DNA of 64,000 nt from Leguminivora glycinivorella. Its lineage: Eukaryota > Arthropoda > Insecta > Lepidoptera > Tortricidae. Shown here one piece after another: positions 1 to 9,800 of the stretch (position 1 is its first letter; each line of letters begins with the position of its first letter). Where the stretch lies: NCBI RefSeq assembly GCF_023078275.1, contig NC_062976.1, positions 2,356,001 to 2,420,000 of the forward strand, written 5' to 3'. A program made the position numbers and the translations under genes. The notes under the pieces were generated by a model, which was not told where the DNA came from, did no database searches, and was given only the letters and a program-made list of their open reading frames with translations.

Positions 1-540
1 GGCTAGAGTACCACATTTGACGCTGCCAGCGACAGGTTATGTGGCCAGTGCATGTTCAGTCGTCAAGAGATGTTCATCTGTCCCTCAGTCTTTACTCTTA
101 TTTTTCACGCAAAATGGTACAGAATATTCTCGTAAAAGTCAGAATCCTCCGAACTTATGACACCCTGGTACTTCTATTCAATGTGGCGCATTACTTATTT
201 AGTTTATTTTAAGATACCTAATAGAAATTGTATTTTTCCAGTTAAAAAAAAAACTATTTAGGTAACGATGAATTAATTAATCCCTATAAAGCGATGTCAC
301 TTTAGCAAATTCTAACAACTGATAAGTATTTTATCAAATAAATGACATTTAAATTTAAATCATACCCACACGAACACGTGCCGTTCCTAATACTACAACA
401 TCCTTAATATAAATCAGTAAACATATTCCATTATCGTCCCACGCTTAAAAAGTCCCGTAAAAGCCTAAATTAAATTCAAGATAACTGAAAATGTAAACTG
501 CCGTAACAAAATTACTCGGACATAATAGGCCGATTTTTAG
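1..540. other. Gene-free stretch
   Basis: AT-rich sequence with short stop-riddled frames only. I see no gene, inverted repeat or copy of another part of the window here. Confidence 0.5.
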
Positions 541-690
541 AAGCTCTTATCTGCCGGCCTTGGCCAAATGACAAACGTTGACGCTAGACGCCGATTGAGA
601 CGCAGTCTGGCTACGGAAGAACGAGATAGCCAGCTACGAAAACGATATTTTCGTAAGCGTACATTTGGCTACGTACCCTGAAATGTCCGA
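541..690. repeat. Diverged foldback MITE copy
   Basis: Begins near GGCCAAATGACAAACGTTGA and ends near ACATTTGGCTACGTACCCTG, so the ends are roughly inverted. The middle (GACGCAGTCTGGCT) matches 58195-58305 and 26684-26805. It looks like an older subfamily of the GTAGCCGAATGGC foldback family seen at 2861, 5245, 25957 and elsewhere. Confidence 0.55.
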
Positions 691-934
691 GATTAAGGGA
701 ACGCCTTTGATTTTGTTAACACAGGATTATAATTAAAGACCGCCATCTTGGATGGGGCGGGTAATTGGGTGGAGTAAAAAGTGTCCTATGGACGTTTCGG
801 TAATGAAGTGGGGGCTTTTGGAAGTGCCACGTAACTACTAAAATGGGCTAGATTTTTTGAAACGTCAAGAAAATTTCATAGTTTCTGCGTCGATGGTGAC
901 GTTACACTTTAAAGGTGGATGGGAAAGGATCATG

Positions 935-1135
935 TCACCACACCAATGAGAAGGCACACTGACATTTTATCCCGCCAGGCGGCGCCTGTGCATGTGTCTA
1001 GGCATGTCACTGTCATTCATATGTAAAAAAGAGAAATACATATCATTTTCTCGCTCTCACTTATGAATTTTTTTATCTGTGCAATGGACTAATACGGTGG
1101 CGCCATCTATGACAGTGAGTGTGCCTCCTCAATGG
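935..1135. repeat. MITE, family shared with 30104-30290
   Basis: Both ends carry inverted versions of a GAGGCACACTGACA-like motif. The inside includes CTAGGCATGTCACTGTCATT and a GGCGCCATCTATGACAG motif. A second copy lies in the opposite sense at 30104-30290, inside intron 4 of the maltase-like gene. Confidence 0.65.
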
Positions 1136-2094
1136 TGAAGGTTGTCTTGATACTTCAAAAACAAACGACAAATTTTAACTTGATGCACAGAACTGGCTCA
1201 TAAAATTAGCGTTTAAATGTTGATTTCGGAACAGAAATATTTTAATAGTTACAACTACTGTAAAATTGCGGCGTAGTACAAATCCAAATTGTAACCTGAT
1301 GATAATGATGATTTAGATCATTTAGGGATTTTTTTATTAAGTAAAAATGTGGTAGGTATAATATTAGCTTTACTCTCTCTGTTAGCAATTCGGGTTCCTC
1401 GAATCTCCTTTAAGCAACTACGCGCTCGCAATCACGGATTTTCTGCTGTCCCGTCGACCAGATCTCGCGGGCAGAGAGCCCTTTTTCTCCTTTACATCAA
1501 GCAATGACTCTCTTGAATGGTATCTTAATAAGCAATAGCCAACTTGACATTTTTTACACCTCTGAGAATCAGTTTCTCACAGCAGCCAGCCGTTACCTCG
1601 AATCCATGGTTACAAAAAGCTCTATTGTATAAAGTAACGAAATTGTAGTAATTTTGTTGACATTGTATGTATTTATGATTTTTATTGTACCTAATTATTT
1701 CTTTCTGACACAATTGTAATTTAAATTTGCTTAATTAAGTGCTTATATGTATGCATGATAGACATAAGTAGTACCTATAGCACCGATTAGTACGTAAGGT
1801 TTTACTGTTAGTACTAATTGTAAAATAAACAAATAAATATTCAGTAAAAGTTTGTGATTAACGTAAAATATATGTGAAATGATTGATAAAGAATAAAATA
1901 TAGGTATTGCCCTTCGTCTGATATTCCATATTGATTCATGTTAACCACAAGGGTCAATATCTTTACACAATAATGATTGGACTACTCCACAATTGAAATC
2001 AATATGATTTCTAAACGCTAAGCCCTTTATATTTGTAAATGTTTCGTTCATCTTAATGAAAACCCCTGATACAATAGGCTATTTCGTCTTTTGT
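1136..2094. other. Gene-free stretch
   Basis: No coding frame, RNA gene or convincing repeat copy recognised. Short open frames lack any family resemblance. Confidence 0.5.
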
Positions 2095-2390
2095 TCTGCC
2101 AATTCAGATGTTGCCCGTCATGATGGGTATTAAAACATCGATCATAGTGTTTTTTGTATTATTTTTCATCATGATCATTAAATCAGGTCCAGTCGGCTTA
2201 GCAATAAGGCCACAATCGGTAGCACTTCGACAACGAAACGCTTTGTCACTTCTATCATTATTAAGTTCTTTAGATAGATTATTAAAAAAATTGCACACAC
2301 AGTGTGTTGAAGTTTCGCGAGAAATCATGCCTAATAGGTACAATTTTTACTTGGCTTCACGTCACTAGCCCCCACCCACTCCTGAACTTT
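2095..2390. repeat. Interspersed repeat shared with 59040-59340
   Basis: The block GTTGAAGTTTCGCG ... GGTACAATTTTTACTT ... CCCCAC recurs in the same order and orientation at about 59142-59225. The open frame through it is not a gene: its reading is not kept in the other copy. Confidence 0.55.
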
Positions 2391-2399
2391 GATGCTCTG

Positions 2400-2530
2400 T
2401 AGTGGCAGTCGCTTTCGTAAAACTAGTGCCTACTCCAAATCTTGAGATTAATTTTCAAAGCCCCATGTTCTTATCGTCCTCGGTTCTCATAGGACCGTAT
2501 CGAATGCCGGGATGACGCAAGGAGAATAAT
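2400..2530 (+). repeat. SINE 3' part
   Basis: TGGCAGTCGCTTTCGTAAAA, ACTAGTGCCTACTCCAAATC and the closing GATGACGCAAGGAG match the 3' half of the SINE at 57470-57905. Confidence 0.6.
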
Positions 2531-2860
2531 GAGTGCCACAGTGACAGTTTGCGTTTTGATCGCTATGTGTGAGCGGTTGTGTTGTTGGCCAAGCACTCAG
2601 CTAGTTTATTTTTGTCATATTGATAATTTTACATGACTTCATCATAATATCATATCAAAACCGGTTCAATTTTTTAAGCTGAATCTATCCTCGGTCAATT
2701 TTGTGATGTAAATTGGCTACTCAAAATGGCATTTCATTGCTCATCGTAAAAAATCAAGACGTATAAATAGAGATTCTAAAAAATCATGTAGAATTTGGTT
2801 GTCATCAACAGACCCGGATTTAAGGGGAGGGCGAGCAGGGGCCCCAAAGTCCCACGATAC

Positions 2861-3006
2861 GTAGCCGAATGGCACAAACTCTCACGAAACGAAACGCTCG
2901 TAGATATCTATCTCTATCGCTCGTGCGTATTGGCGCGACAGAGCCAGACTACCTTTAGCAGCGTTTCGTTTTCGTTTCGCGTCGGAGAAATGCCATTCGG
3001 CTATGG
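2861..3006. repeat. Foldback MITE copy a (GTAGCCGAATGGC family)
   Basis: A ~146-bp element beginning GTAGCCGAATGGCAC and ending GAAATGCCATTCGGCTATGG. The arms are inverted repeats, with CACGAAACGAAACGC on the left and GCGTTTCGTTTTCGTTTCGC on the right. The centre carries GCGTATTGGCGCGACAGAGC. It has no coding capacity. At least a dozen full or partial copies lie in this window. Confidence 0.85.
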
Positions 3007-3119
3007 CACCAGGCGTCAAGTCCATGGGGCGCCAAATTCGTAATTTTCTAGTTTTTGCCTCCTCTCGAAAGAAGTCTAGATCCGACACTGATGTCATCAA
3101 TTTTAGTTAAGACGATACG

Positions 3120-3625
3120 GTAGGGGTCAATTCTCCATACAAACGTTCTCGACTATTTCCTCCCTGGTTTTTGAAGATAGAGCAATGATTTTTTCAACAC
3201 AGATTGTTATTATTTTTATCTGTGTCGGACAGTTTTGATTTTTTTAATATTCTGCTTTTTAAAGACTCTAGAGCCAACCAAAAATTTCCAAAAACGGCCT
3301 TTTTCATTGTGGCGGAAAAAAGGTGTGATACTCAAGATTGGTAACAATTAACCAAAAAACCTTAACGGTCCGACATATATTATTTTATTGTTATTCAGAT
3401 TCTCAAATTTCGTTCCGATTGATTAAGTTTTGAAGGAGGAAAGAGTCGAGAGCGGAACCTCGATTTTGAAGATTTTTTGAAATATCTTTTGACTGAGGTG
3501 TTCTTAATGGATAATTTATTTTCGATAAATCTAGTTAATAACACGTGTATATTTAACTAAAATTCCCAAGTTGAAAGGGGGGGCTCCTTTCCATTTTAGC
3601 ATTTTCGCTACCGTATCCTCTTAAG
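3120..3625. repeat. Interspersed repeat shared with 46460-47290
   Basis: The motifs TTCTCCATACAAACG, GACTATTTCCTCCCTGG, AAACGGCCT, CAGATTCTCAAATTTCGT, GGAGGAAAGAGTCGAGAGCG and TTTCGATAAATCTAGTTAAT occur in the same order at 46460-46930. The outer ends are inverted (ACGATACGGTAGGG on the left, CGCTACCGTATCC on the right), so it is probably a non-autonomous DNA transposon of about 500 bp. Confidence 0.7.
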
Positions 3626-4075
3626 CTATAAAAATGCTAATGATTTTTGTTAATTTGTTTCAGGGATATAATAGACAGAGAAGAACTGACACTTGAACGA
3701 GGAGAAGCATTGGTTTTACAAGCGGCTCCTATATAATTAAGAAGTTTCTCATTTATTTTAATGATTTGTATTTTATTAATTACTTTAAAATTATTGGGAA
3801 TTGTTAAGCGATATTCATTGTAAATAATTATATAAGCATTTTTAATTTTCACCTTTTAATTGTACAATTTTTCTAAAAACCTCAAACTAGGTTAAGTTGT
3901 TTTATCATTATCACAGAGTTCTGTAGGCAAACTTCTATATCCATCATAATTATGATAGTTCCATGTCATCATAATATAGCATTGCCATCCGATTTACATA
4001 CGTATGCATCAGCTTCATTGAAAGTTGGGAAGTTGGTACAATTTAACTTGCAAGATATGACCCGTACTGTGGTTC

Positions 4076-4130
4076 ATCTTAGAACAAATTAAATTATTCT
4101 CATTTGAAAATATTTTAATTTGTATTTTTA
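4076..4130. repeat. 55-bp direct repeat, left copy
   Basis: This 55-bp block starting ATCTTAGAACAAATT is repeated without a mismatch I can see at 4852-4906. The copies flank a SINE-like insertion, as a very long target-site duplication would. Confidence 0.85.
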
Positions 4131-4140
4131 AGTAGTAACA

Positions 4141-4700
4141 CAACTATTATACTATACAATACAATACAATACAAATACTCTTTATTGCACACCTCAATAC
4201 ACGAAACAACATAGCAAGTATAAACAACAACTTAAGAGGTAAAACAAGAGGCGGTCTTATCGCTAAAGAGCGATCTCTTCCAGACAACCTAGGTAGTGGA
4301 GAATAATAAATTTAACCTTGTAAGTAAGTGTACTAAATGTAGATTTAGAGGAAATCACAAACTATACTACACAAAACAATATACTACACACATAAAAATA
4401 AAATACAATACATAAACATACAAATACATAAATATATAACAAATTACATGCCAGCTATAGGGGACATAAGTCTATCAAGGTATCATTGATCAATGATCAG
4501 ATAAAAAGTGAAGCTTGAGAAGTATCTTAAAAGAAGTAGGAGATTGAGCGCGTCTAATATTTAGGTACTATAAACATTAAATAAATGTCATATACAAAGA
4601 AAAAGTGACCAAGGCCTCCAAGTGTTCCGAGCTGGAATCGAACCAGCGTACTCCGTTAACCGGACGGATGCCTGTAAAACCACTCGGCCATCGGATCACG
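4141..4700 (-). mobile_element. tRNA-headed SINE, minus strand
   Basis: Read on the minus strand, the head near 4620-4700 carries a type-2-tRNA-like A box (TGGCCGAGTGG) and B box (GGTTCGATTCC). The body includes the piece complementary to GCGGTCTTATCGCTAAAGAG, which also occurs in the SINE at 60940-61206. The tail is a pentanucleotide run that reads ACAAT on the plus strand (about 4150-4175). The head does not fold into a full tRNA with an acceptor stem, so this is a SINE rather than a tRNA gene. Confidence 0.75.
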
Positions 4701-4851
4701 AAAGCAAGGGTCGAAATTTCCAAGTATATGACACAATTACCGAAGGCTTGGCGCCCCCCGCCATCTCGGAGGTAGAACCGAAACTAGTTCGACCTCCTAA
4801 CTGAATCAACACATGTGATTACGAGCTAGCGAAGAGAGATAGCGAAGAGAA

Positions 4852-4906
4852 ATCTTAGAACAAATTAAATTATTCTCATTTGAAAATATTTTAATTTGTA
4901 TTTTTA
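4852..4906. repeat. 55-bp direct repeat, right copy
   Basis: Matches 4076-4130 base for base by eye. Together they bracket the 721 bp holding the SINE. Confidence 0.85.
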
Positions 4907-5105
4907 TTTTAATTTTAACACTACTACTGTGGTGTATGATGTATGAGTGTATCTATAGATATATATGTCATGTACAGAGATCGGAAAAATTTGCGTCATT
5001 GCTCGCAATAATGTGGACATGTCTCCAAAATTAATCAAATAATTATTAATTTAATTAATTTCTTATTTGACATATAATTTGATTCTTAATAGTCAATAAA
5101 TACAA

Positions 5106-5660
5106 AAGTTGATGATGTTGTTGACAATTTACAGTTCATTTCACAACATTTCAAATCCATTTTGGTTGTAATAAAGAATTTACAGTCTTCTTCAAATACT
5201 GTCGAATACACTTTAAGTAAAATAAGAAATATATTAAATAATCTGGCCCCGTAGCCGAATGGCATTTCTCCGACGCCAAACGAAAGCGATACGCCGCTGG
5301 CTCTGTCGCGCCAATACGCAAGCGCGATAGAGATAGATATCTACTAGCGCTTCGTTTCGTGAGCGTTTCGTGAGCGATTGTGCCATTCGGCTAGCCACCC
5401 TGGACAGTATACCCGGAGAAATAGGTAACCGTTTGCAAACTAAAATGAAAGCCGTCCTTGACAGAAATCCCGATTTTGAGGTTATAGCCCACAACTTAGA
5501 ACAGAAAATAAACTCTGAATTATACTGGAATAATAATATTCCTATAAAACTACTTAAGTTTGCCCCATTAACATCAGTGGATTGCGAGCGGAGTTTTTCA
5601 GCGCTTAAGTATGTTTTTGATGTAAAAAGAAATAGACTGACTGCTGAAAACTTGAAAAAA
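5106..5660 (+). pseudogene. hAT transposase C-terminal relic
   Basis: Skipping the MITE at 5245-5400, one open frame runs from about 5106 to 5660. It contains KLLKFAPLTSVDCERSFSAL followed by RNRLTAENL, the signature of the hAT C-terminal dimerisation domain (family pattern: P-lTS-x-x-ERsFSal, then RnrLt-enL). Upstream, QHFKSILVVIKNLQSS and LDSIPGEIGNRLQTKMK join in frame across the MITE. The RNase-H-like catalytic core and the N-terminal zinc finger are absent, so this is an internally deleted copy. The frame fades into AT-rich sequence after 5660. Confidence 0.88.
5245..5400. repeat. Foldback MITE copy b, in hAT transposase
   Basis: A 156-bp copy, apparently identical over its whole length to the copy at 25957-26112. 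It begins GGCCCCGTAGCCGAATGGCA and ends TGCCATTCGGCTAGCCACCC. CTGG lies on both sides, so the target duplication is 3-4 bp. Removing it restores the hAT reading frame, which fixes its ends almost to the base. Confidence 0.92.
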
Positions 5661-5824
5661 AATAATCAATCAATCAATTGTTTATTCATGGTAATTACAA
5701 TAAAAATACACAAGCAAATAAAAAAATTTAAAACACGAAATGGTCCCGACTCAGCATAAATGCTAACTCGATAAATACTGATTATTTTCTTTAATAAAAC
5801 TTTTGTATTTATTGACTAGGAATC

Positions 5825-6287
5825 CATGTAGCTGCGTCTGGGCTTTCCTCGACCTCTCTTACGACCAATCCGTCCCTCCAGAATAGTAATAAAAAAAAAG
5901 TGGTCGTGTCGCATCAGATGTCCGATCATTTTTCCGCGTCTATTTTCAATCGTTTTCAGGATGGCTCGTCTTTCATTTACTCTTCGTAACACCTCCTCAT
6001 TCGTAATCTTGTCTCTCCAACTAATTCCCTCCATTCGTCTCCAGCACCACATTTCAAACGCTTCCATTCTCTTCCTATCTCTTAGGGTCATTGTCCACGT
6101 TTCACATCCATAAAGGGCTATACTCCAGATGTACACCTTGATCAGAAGTTTCTTGTTTTTGCATGACATACGGGAAGAAAAAGTAGGGGCCGTGTCGTAT
6201 CAAAGTGTCAAAGAGCTGGCACAGGATAGAAAAAGCTGGAAAATACTCCACCGACAAGAGATTAACTCTTAAGTTTATGATGATGAT
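5825..6287. mobile_element. RTE-like retrotransposon fragment with 5' inversion
   Basis: Flanked by an 11-bp target duplication GACTAGGAATC (5814-5824 and 6288-6298). The last part (6170-6287, plus strand) encodes the C-terminus (KVGAVSYQSVKELAQDRKSW ... then stop) and ends in the TGATGATGATGA tail usual for RTE-type elements. The part before it (5825-6169) is on the minus strand and encodes the segment that should come just upstream (YIWSIALYGCETWTMTLRDR ... RGRGKPRRSYMD). The two halves of one protein thus meet head to head, the product expected of twin priming. Confidence 0.9.
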
Positions 6288-6519
6288 GACTAGGAATCAA
6301 ATTATATGTCAAGTAAGAAATAAATTAAATGATTAATTATTTGATTAATTTTGGAGACATGTCCACATTATTGCGAGCAATGAAGCAAATTTTTCCGATC
6401 TCTGGTCATGTATCATCTATGCATTGAGTAGTTTGTATTAAGTTGCGTTTGCACAATAAGCACATGTAATCGAGCTCCGTATTTTATTGATATTCCGCCA
6501 ACCGGACATGGCGACCCTA

Positions 6520-6705
6520 CAAACATATGCATATAGCTTTTGCCCGCGACTTCGCTCGCGTAAGAAAGAGACAAAAAGTAACCTATGTCACCTTCCATCC
6601 CTTCAACTGTCTCCACATAAAAAATCACGACAATTAGTCGCTCCGTTTTGCCGTGAAAACAAACAAACAGACACACACACTTTCCCATTTATAATATTAG
6701 TATGG
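6520..6705 (+). repeat. Interspersed repeat shared with 11325-11480
   Basis: GACTTCGCTCGCGTAAGAAA, GAGACAAAAAGTA, ATCACGACAATTAGTCGCTC, GCCGTGAAA and ACAGACACACACACTTTCCC recur in the same order at 11325-11480. It has no coding capacity. Confidence 0.65.
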
Positions 6706-7419
6706 ATGTAGGTAATATATGCACAATATGCCACAACTCTCCAAAGTTCAAACTGAAAAAGCTTGTCAACCCTTCCACGGCCGGTACCGGCAACTTTCCA
6801 GGACCCTATAATGGGCACTACACGGGTTAACTCCGGTAATAGGGCCGCAGTTTAAAACTGGGTAAGTGTGCCGACCCCGTTGTGTGTTGTAACTCCTTAG
6901 GCTGTATAGTTGCTGTAACTTGCTTACGATTAATAGGCCCAGCGGTATTTCTCTCATTTCGAGCAGGCTCGACTTGTAACTACCACAGTTTAACAATATC
7001 GTAATACTGTGTGACTACTCCGCCAGCGTATTATGCTTCCAATTTTTACAAGCTTTTATTTAACTTGCCTTGTTAGTATGTTAGTTTGGGTTAAAACGTG
7101 GAAGCTAAATTTGACCCATTTTCCAGTTACCGATTGAGCTGAAATTTTGCACACACATGTAATTCATGTGACATTGCAATATTATGGTATGGTATCATGA
7201 AGCTGATCTGATGATGCAGCAGAAAGGTGATCATATACTCTGTCAGTAAATAAGAACTACGAAAACTATAGGTATCCTTTTCTCTAGCACCCTTAAAGAA
7301 AAGGATGCATGTAATTTTCTTGTGTGTGTATGTGTGCACATTTATCTTATACTTTTAAACGAGCAATTCTTGTATATTTATTTATTTATTTATTTATATA
7401 TATATTTATTTACACTGAC
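6706..7419. other. Gene-free stretch
   Basis: No gene seen. GCGTATTATGCTTCCAATTTT at 7026-7046 matches the terminal arm of the MITE at 57499-57644, so a MITE end is present. A short ATTT-repeat run lies at 7376-7405. Confidence 0.45.
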
Positions 7420-7815
7420 GATCTCGGAAACCGCTCTAACGATTTCGCAGAAATTTGTTATGTGGGGGTTTTTGGGGGTGAAAAATCGGTCTAACTTATC
7501 CTTAGGTCCCGGAAAACGCGAATTTTCGAGTTTTCATGCGTTTTTCTTCGCGCGCCATCTCGTGTGCAGTAGTTGTACTGTTAAGACAGAATTCTTTCGG
7601 TCGATGTAAGTACTATTTATTGCAAACACTAGATGGCGACACAGGTCAAGGCTAAAACGAATAGAAAATACACTATTTGAGTTTTTGTGGCGAAATGCGC
7701 GCCATCTCGTGTGGAGTAGTTGTGTTGTTAAGGCTGAGAATTCTTTCGCTCGATGTAGGTACTATTCATTTTTGAACTAGATGGCGACACATGTCAAGGA
7801 TACAAAACAGAACCG
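7420..7815 (+). repeat. Interspersed repeat with two internal units
   Basis: GCGCGCCATCTCGTGTG, AGTAGTTGT, GAATTCTTTCG, TCGATGTA and TAGATGGCGACAC occur twice in a row, at about 7550-7640 and 7699-7795. The right end closes with a short palindrome (CCGAGCGAAGCTCGG). Confidence 0.6.
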
Positions 7816-8749
7816 AGCGAAGCTCGGTTGCCCAGATATTACAACCTAAAACAAATTACAGCACCAATGTGGAAGAACCATAAGATGGTTTTTTCATATA
7901 CGCTAACGACAAGTACTAAAAAGAGTACCTAGTCACTAAGAATATGACTATTTCCAGTTTTTTTCATCAATGATGGTCATTCTAGCTAACCAATCCTTAT
8001 GTATTAAAGAGCGACAGCGTGAAATTCTGCGTGTAAAAATTATAAAAAAGCGTTGTTTCGGCCTTCTCAGGGTCGCGATCAATCAGGATGATACTACGAT
8101 TTTTTTTTTTTCAAAATTGATGTAAGTATAGAAGTTAAAAAGAACTATATTCTCGAATTTATAACACAAGCAGCGCGACCATGACCACGACCAGTGCAAC
8201 CTGGCAAAAAAAGATAAAATATGTTATTTTTTATTTTATCGCATCCGACCCGAGAGTGACTTTAAAACTGTGTACAAAATGCAAGAATTGAAAGTGTTAT
8301 AAGCAGGGTCATAAAGTACACAATTGTAAATCTCACTGACATAGAAACAATACTAGTAACAGTATACCAAAGGTAAAGTTTTCTAGAGCATTTCATATCC
8401 ACCGCGAAACACGCAACGAAGGGCTTGCCTTTGAACGAATTACCGGATCAAAGTAAAGTTACTGAACCACAGACAGTTATAGCTCTTTAATCTATTGTTA
8501 AGTGCTGCCGTTTATAATGTGATACGTTTAGCGCTATTCTAAACTGTGTAGTTAATTTGCTTGGTTGTTGATAGTAAGCACTTAAGCCGCGTATTATGAT
8601 CTTGCAACATTGATTTTGGAGTATGGCATTATGTTTTGGGGTAACTAAACTGCTAAAATGCCTTGTTTAAAACAAGTGTGAGCGTTTACTATTTTTTGAA
8701 TTGTAATAGTTTAGCATAGTATATGGTTTACATACATACATACAATACA
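7816..8749. other. Gene-free stretch
   Basis: AT-rich with no gene, RNA gene or repeat that I could match to the rest of the window. Confidence 0.45.
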
Positions 8750-8960
8750 TACAATCACGCCTGTATCCCTTAAAAGGGTAGGCAGAGCATATGAAATTAC
8801 TAAAGCTTCAGGGCCACTCTTGGCAAATAAGGGGTTAAAAGAAATCCAAATTGTGACATTGCAGTGACAGGTTGCCAGCCTCTCGCCTACGCCACAATTG
8901 AACCCATATCCCAAAGACGACTTCTACGACACCCACGGGAAGAAAGGGGGTGGTGAAATT
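8750..8960 (-). repeat. Interspersed repeat (CCCGTGGGTGTCGTAGAAG family), minus
   Basis: Minus-strand copy of a ~205-bp block also at 14400-14612 (+), 36150-36358 (-) and, in part, 50420-50490 (+). Shared pieces are CTTCCCGTGGGTGTCGTAG, GGGATATGGGTTAA, GGCGAGAGGCTGGCAACC and GGCCACCCTTGGC-like motifs, ending near GGGATACAGGCGTGA. Confidence 0.75.
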
Positions 8961-9754
8961 CTTAAACCGTCACCACACGGGCAAGAGTATCTACTTGCCA
9001 AAATTAATGTTTAAAAGCCATCTAAATATCGCTATGCAAGCAATTAACATTACTTATCCACTTAAATCTGTAGCCCATCAACATCATAACACGACATTCG
9101 CAATACCAAATTCCTTTAAAATCAAATACATTTCACGGAAGCTAAAACATTTGAATCCAGCTGTCAGCGTAATTGGGCAATTGAGCCTGTCACCCGCCGG
9201 AGTATAGTTGGAACAGTTAATTAATCGGAGCTGTACTTATCAAAACATCTCCGTTTTAATTGGTTTTTGGTAGCGGTCGGAGTATACTTGCCTGTCCTTA
9301 AAATAATAGTACATTACGGTATGAGTGCGAAAATGATGAAGTTTGAAACGAGTATCGATAAATTAAAACACGATTGAAGGGAGTTTAATCTACACGAGTT
9401 CCATATTCGTTCTTTGCACGTGTAAGTTTTTCAGAAAATAATAAGTAAGGGAAGAGTGATAACTCCATACATCAGTAAATGCGAGTTATTTGAGCAGGCA
9501 GGGTCACTACCGACTGCGCCAGACCGGTCATCATCTAGCGACAATCACGCGACAACTAGCTTAAATTATCATTACTACTACTTGTCAATAGATGTCGCGA
9601 CGAACGAAGTCACGAATTTTTAGCTAATTACAATAGTATAAATCAGTATTCTGTTTTCAATTCCTTCTGCTTGTAATATAAGTTGTGAACTGTTCTAATA
9701 TAAAATTTTTGACTGTCGAGACACTGTTGAAACCTAGTATCGAGTAGTGGTACA

Positions 9755-9796
9755 GCGTCAAATAGCGTGAATTATTAAATTCACGCTATTTGACGC
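9755..9796. repeat. 42-bp perfect palindrome
   Basis: Two 19-bp arms (GCGTCAAATAGCGTGAATT and its reverse complement) around a 4-base ATTA loop. It lies at the junction between the TIR-bounded element and the poly-T that starts the LINE tail. Confidence 0.9.
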
Positions 9797-9800
9797 GTCA

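Larger units (their letters stand above)
4975..6404 (+). mobile_element. hAT DNA transposon, dead, with TIRs and 8-bp TSD
   Basis: The left end starts CAGAGATCGGAAAAATTTGC and the right end is its inverted match (GCAAATTTTTCCGATCTCTG). The arms stay complementary for about 120 bp. The 8-bp sequence GTCATGTA lies directly outside both ends (4967-4974 and 6405-6412), the target duplication length of hAT elements. Inside is the C-terminal dimerisation region of a hAT transposase in plus sense. Two younger insertions break the element: a foldback MITE (5245-5400) in the transposase frame, and a RTE fragment (5825-6287) in the right terminal repeat. Only about 1.4 kb remains and most of the transposase is missing, so it cannot move on its own. 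Confidence 0.92.

Noticed and set aside
1..130. Possible hAT-like C-terminal piece (LTLPATG-like)
   Set aside because: Only a few residues agree with the family and the frame is not sustained. It could be chance.
2108..2368. Open frame of 86 codons with a hydrophobic start
   Set aside because: It lies in an interspersed repeat whose other copy at 59040-59340 does not keep the frame.
4600..4700. tRNA-Leu or tRNA-Ser gene on the minus strand
   Set aside because: A and B boxes match, but the sequence runs on into a SINE body and an ACAAT-type tail, and the acceptor stem does not close.
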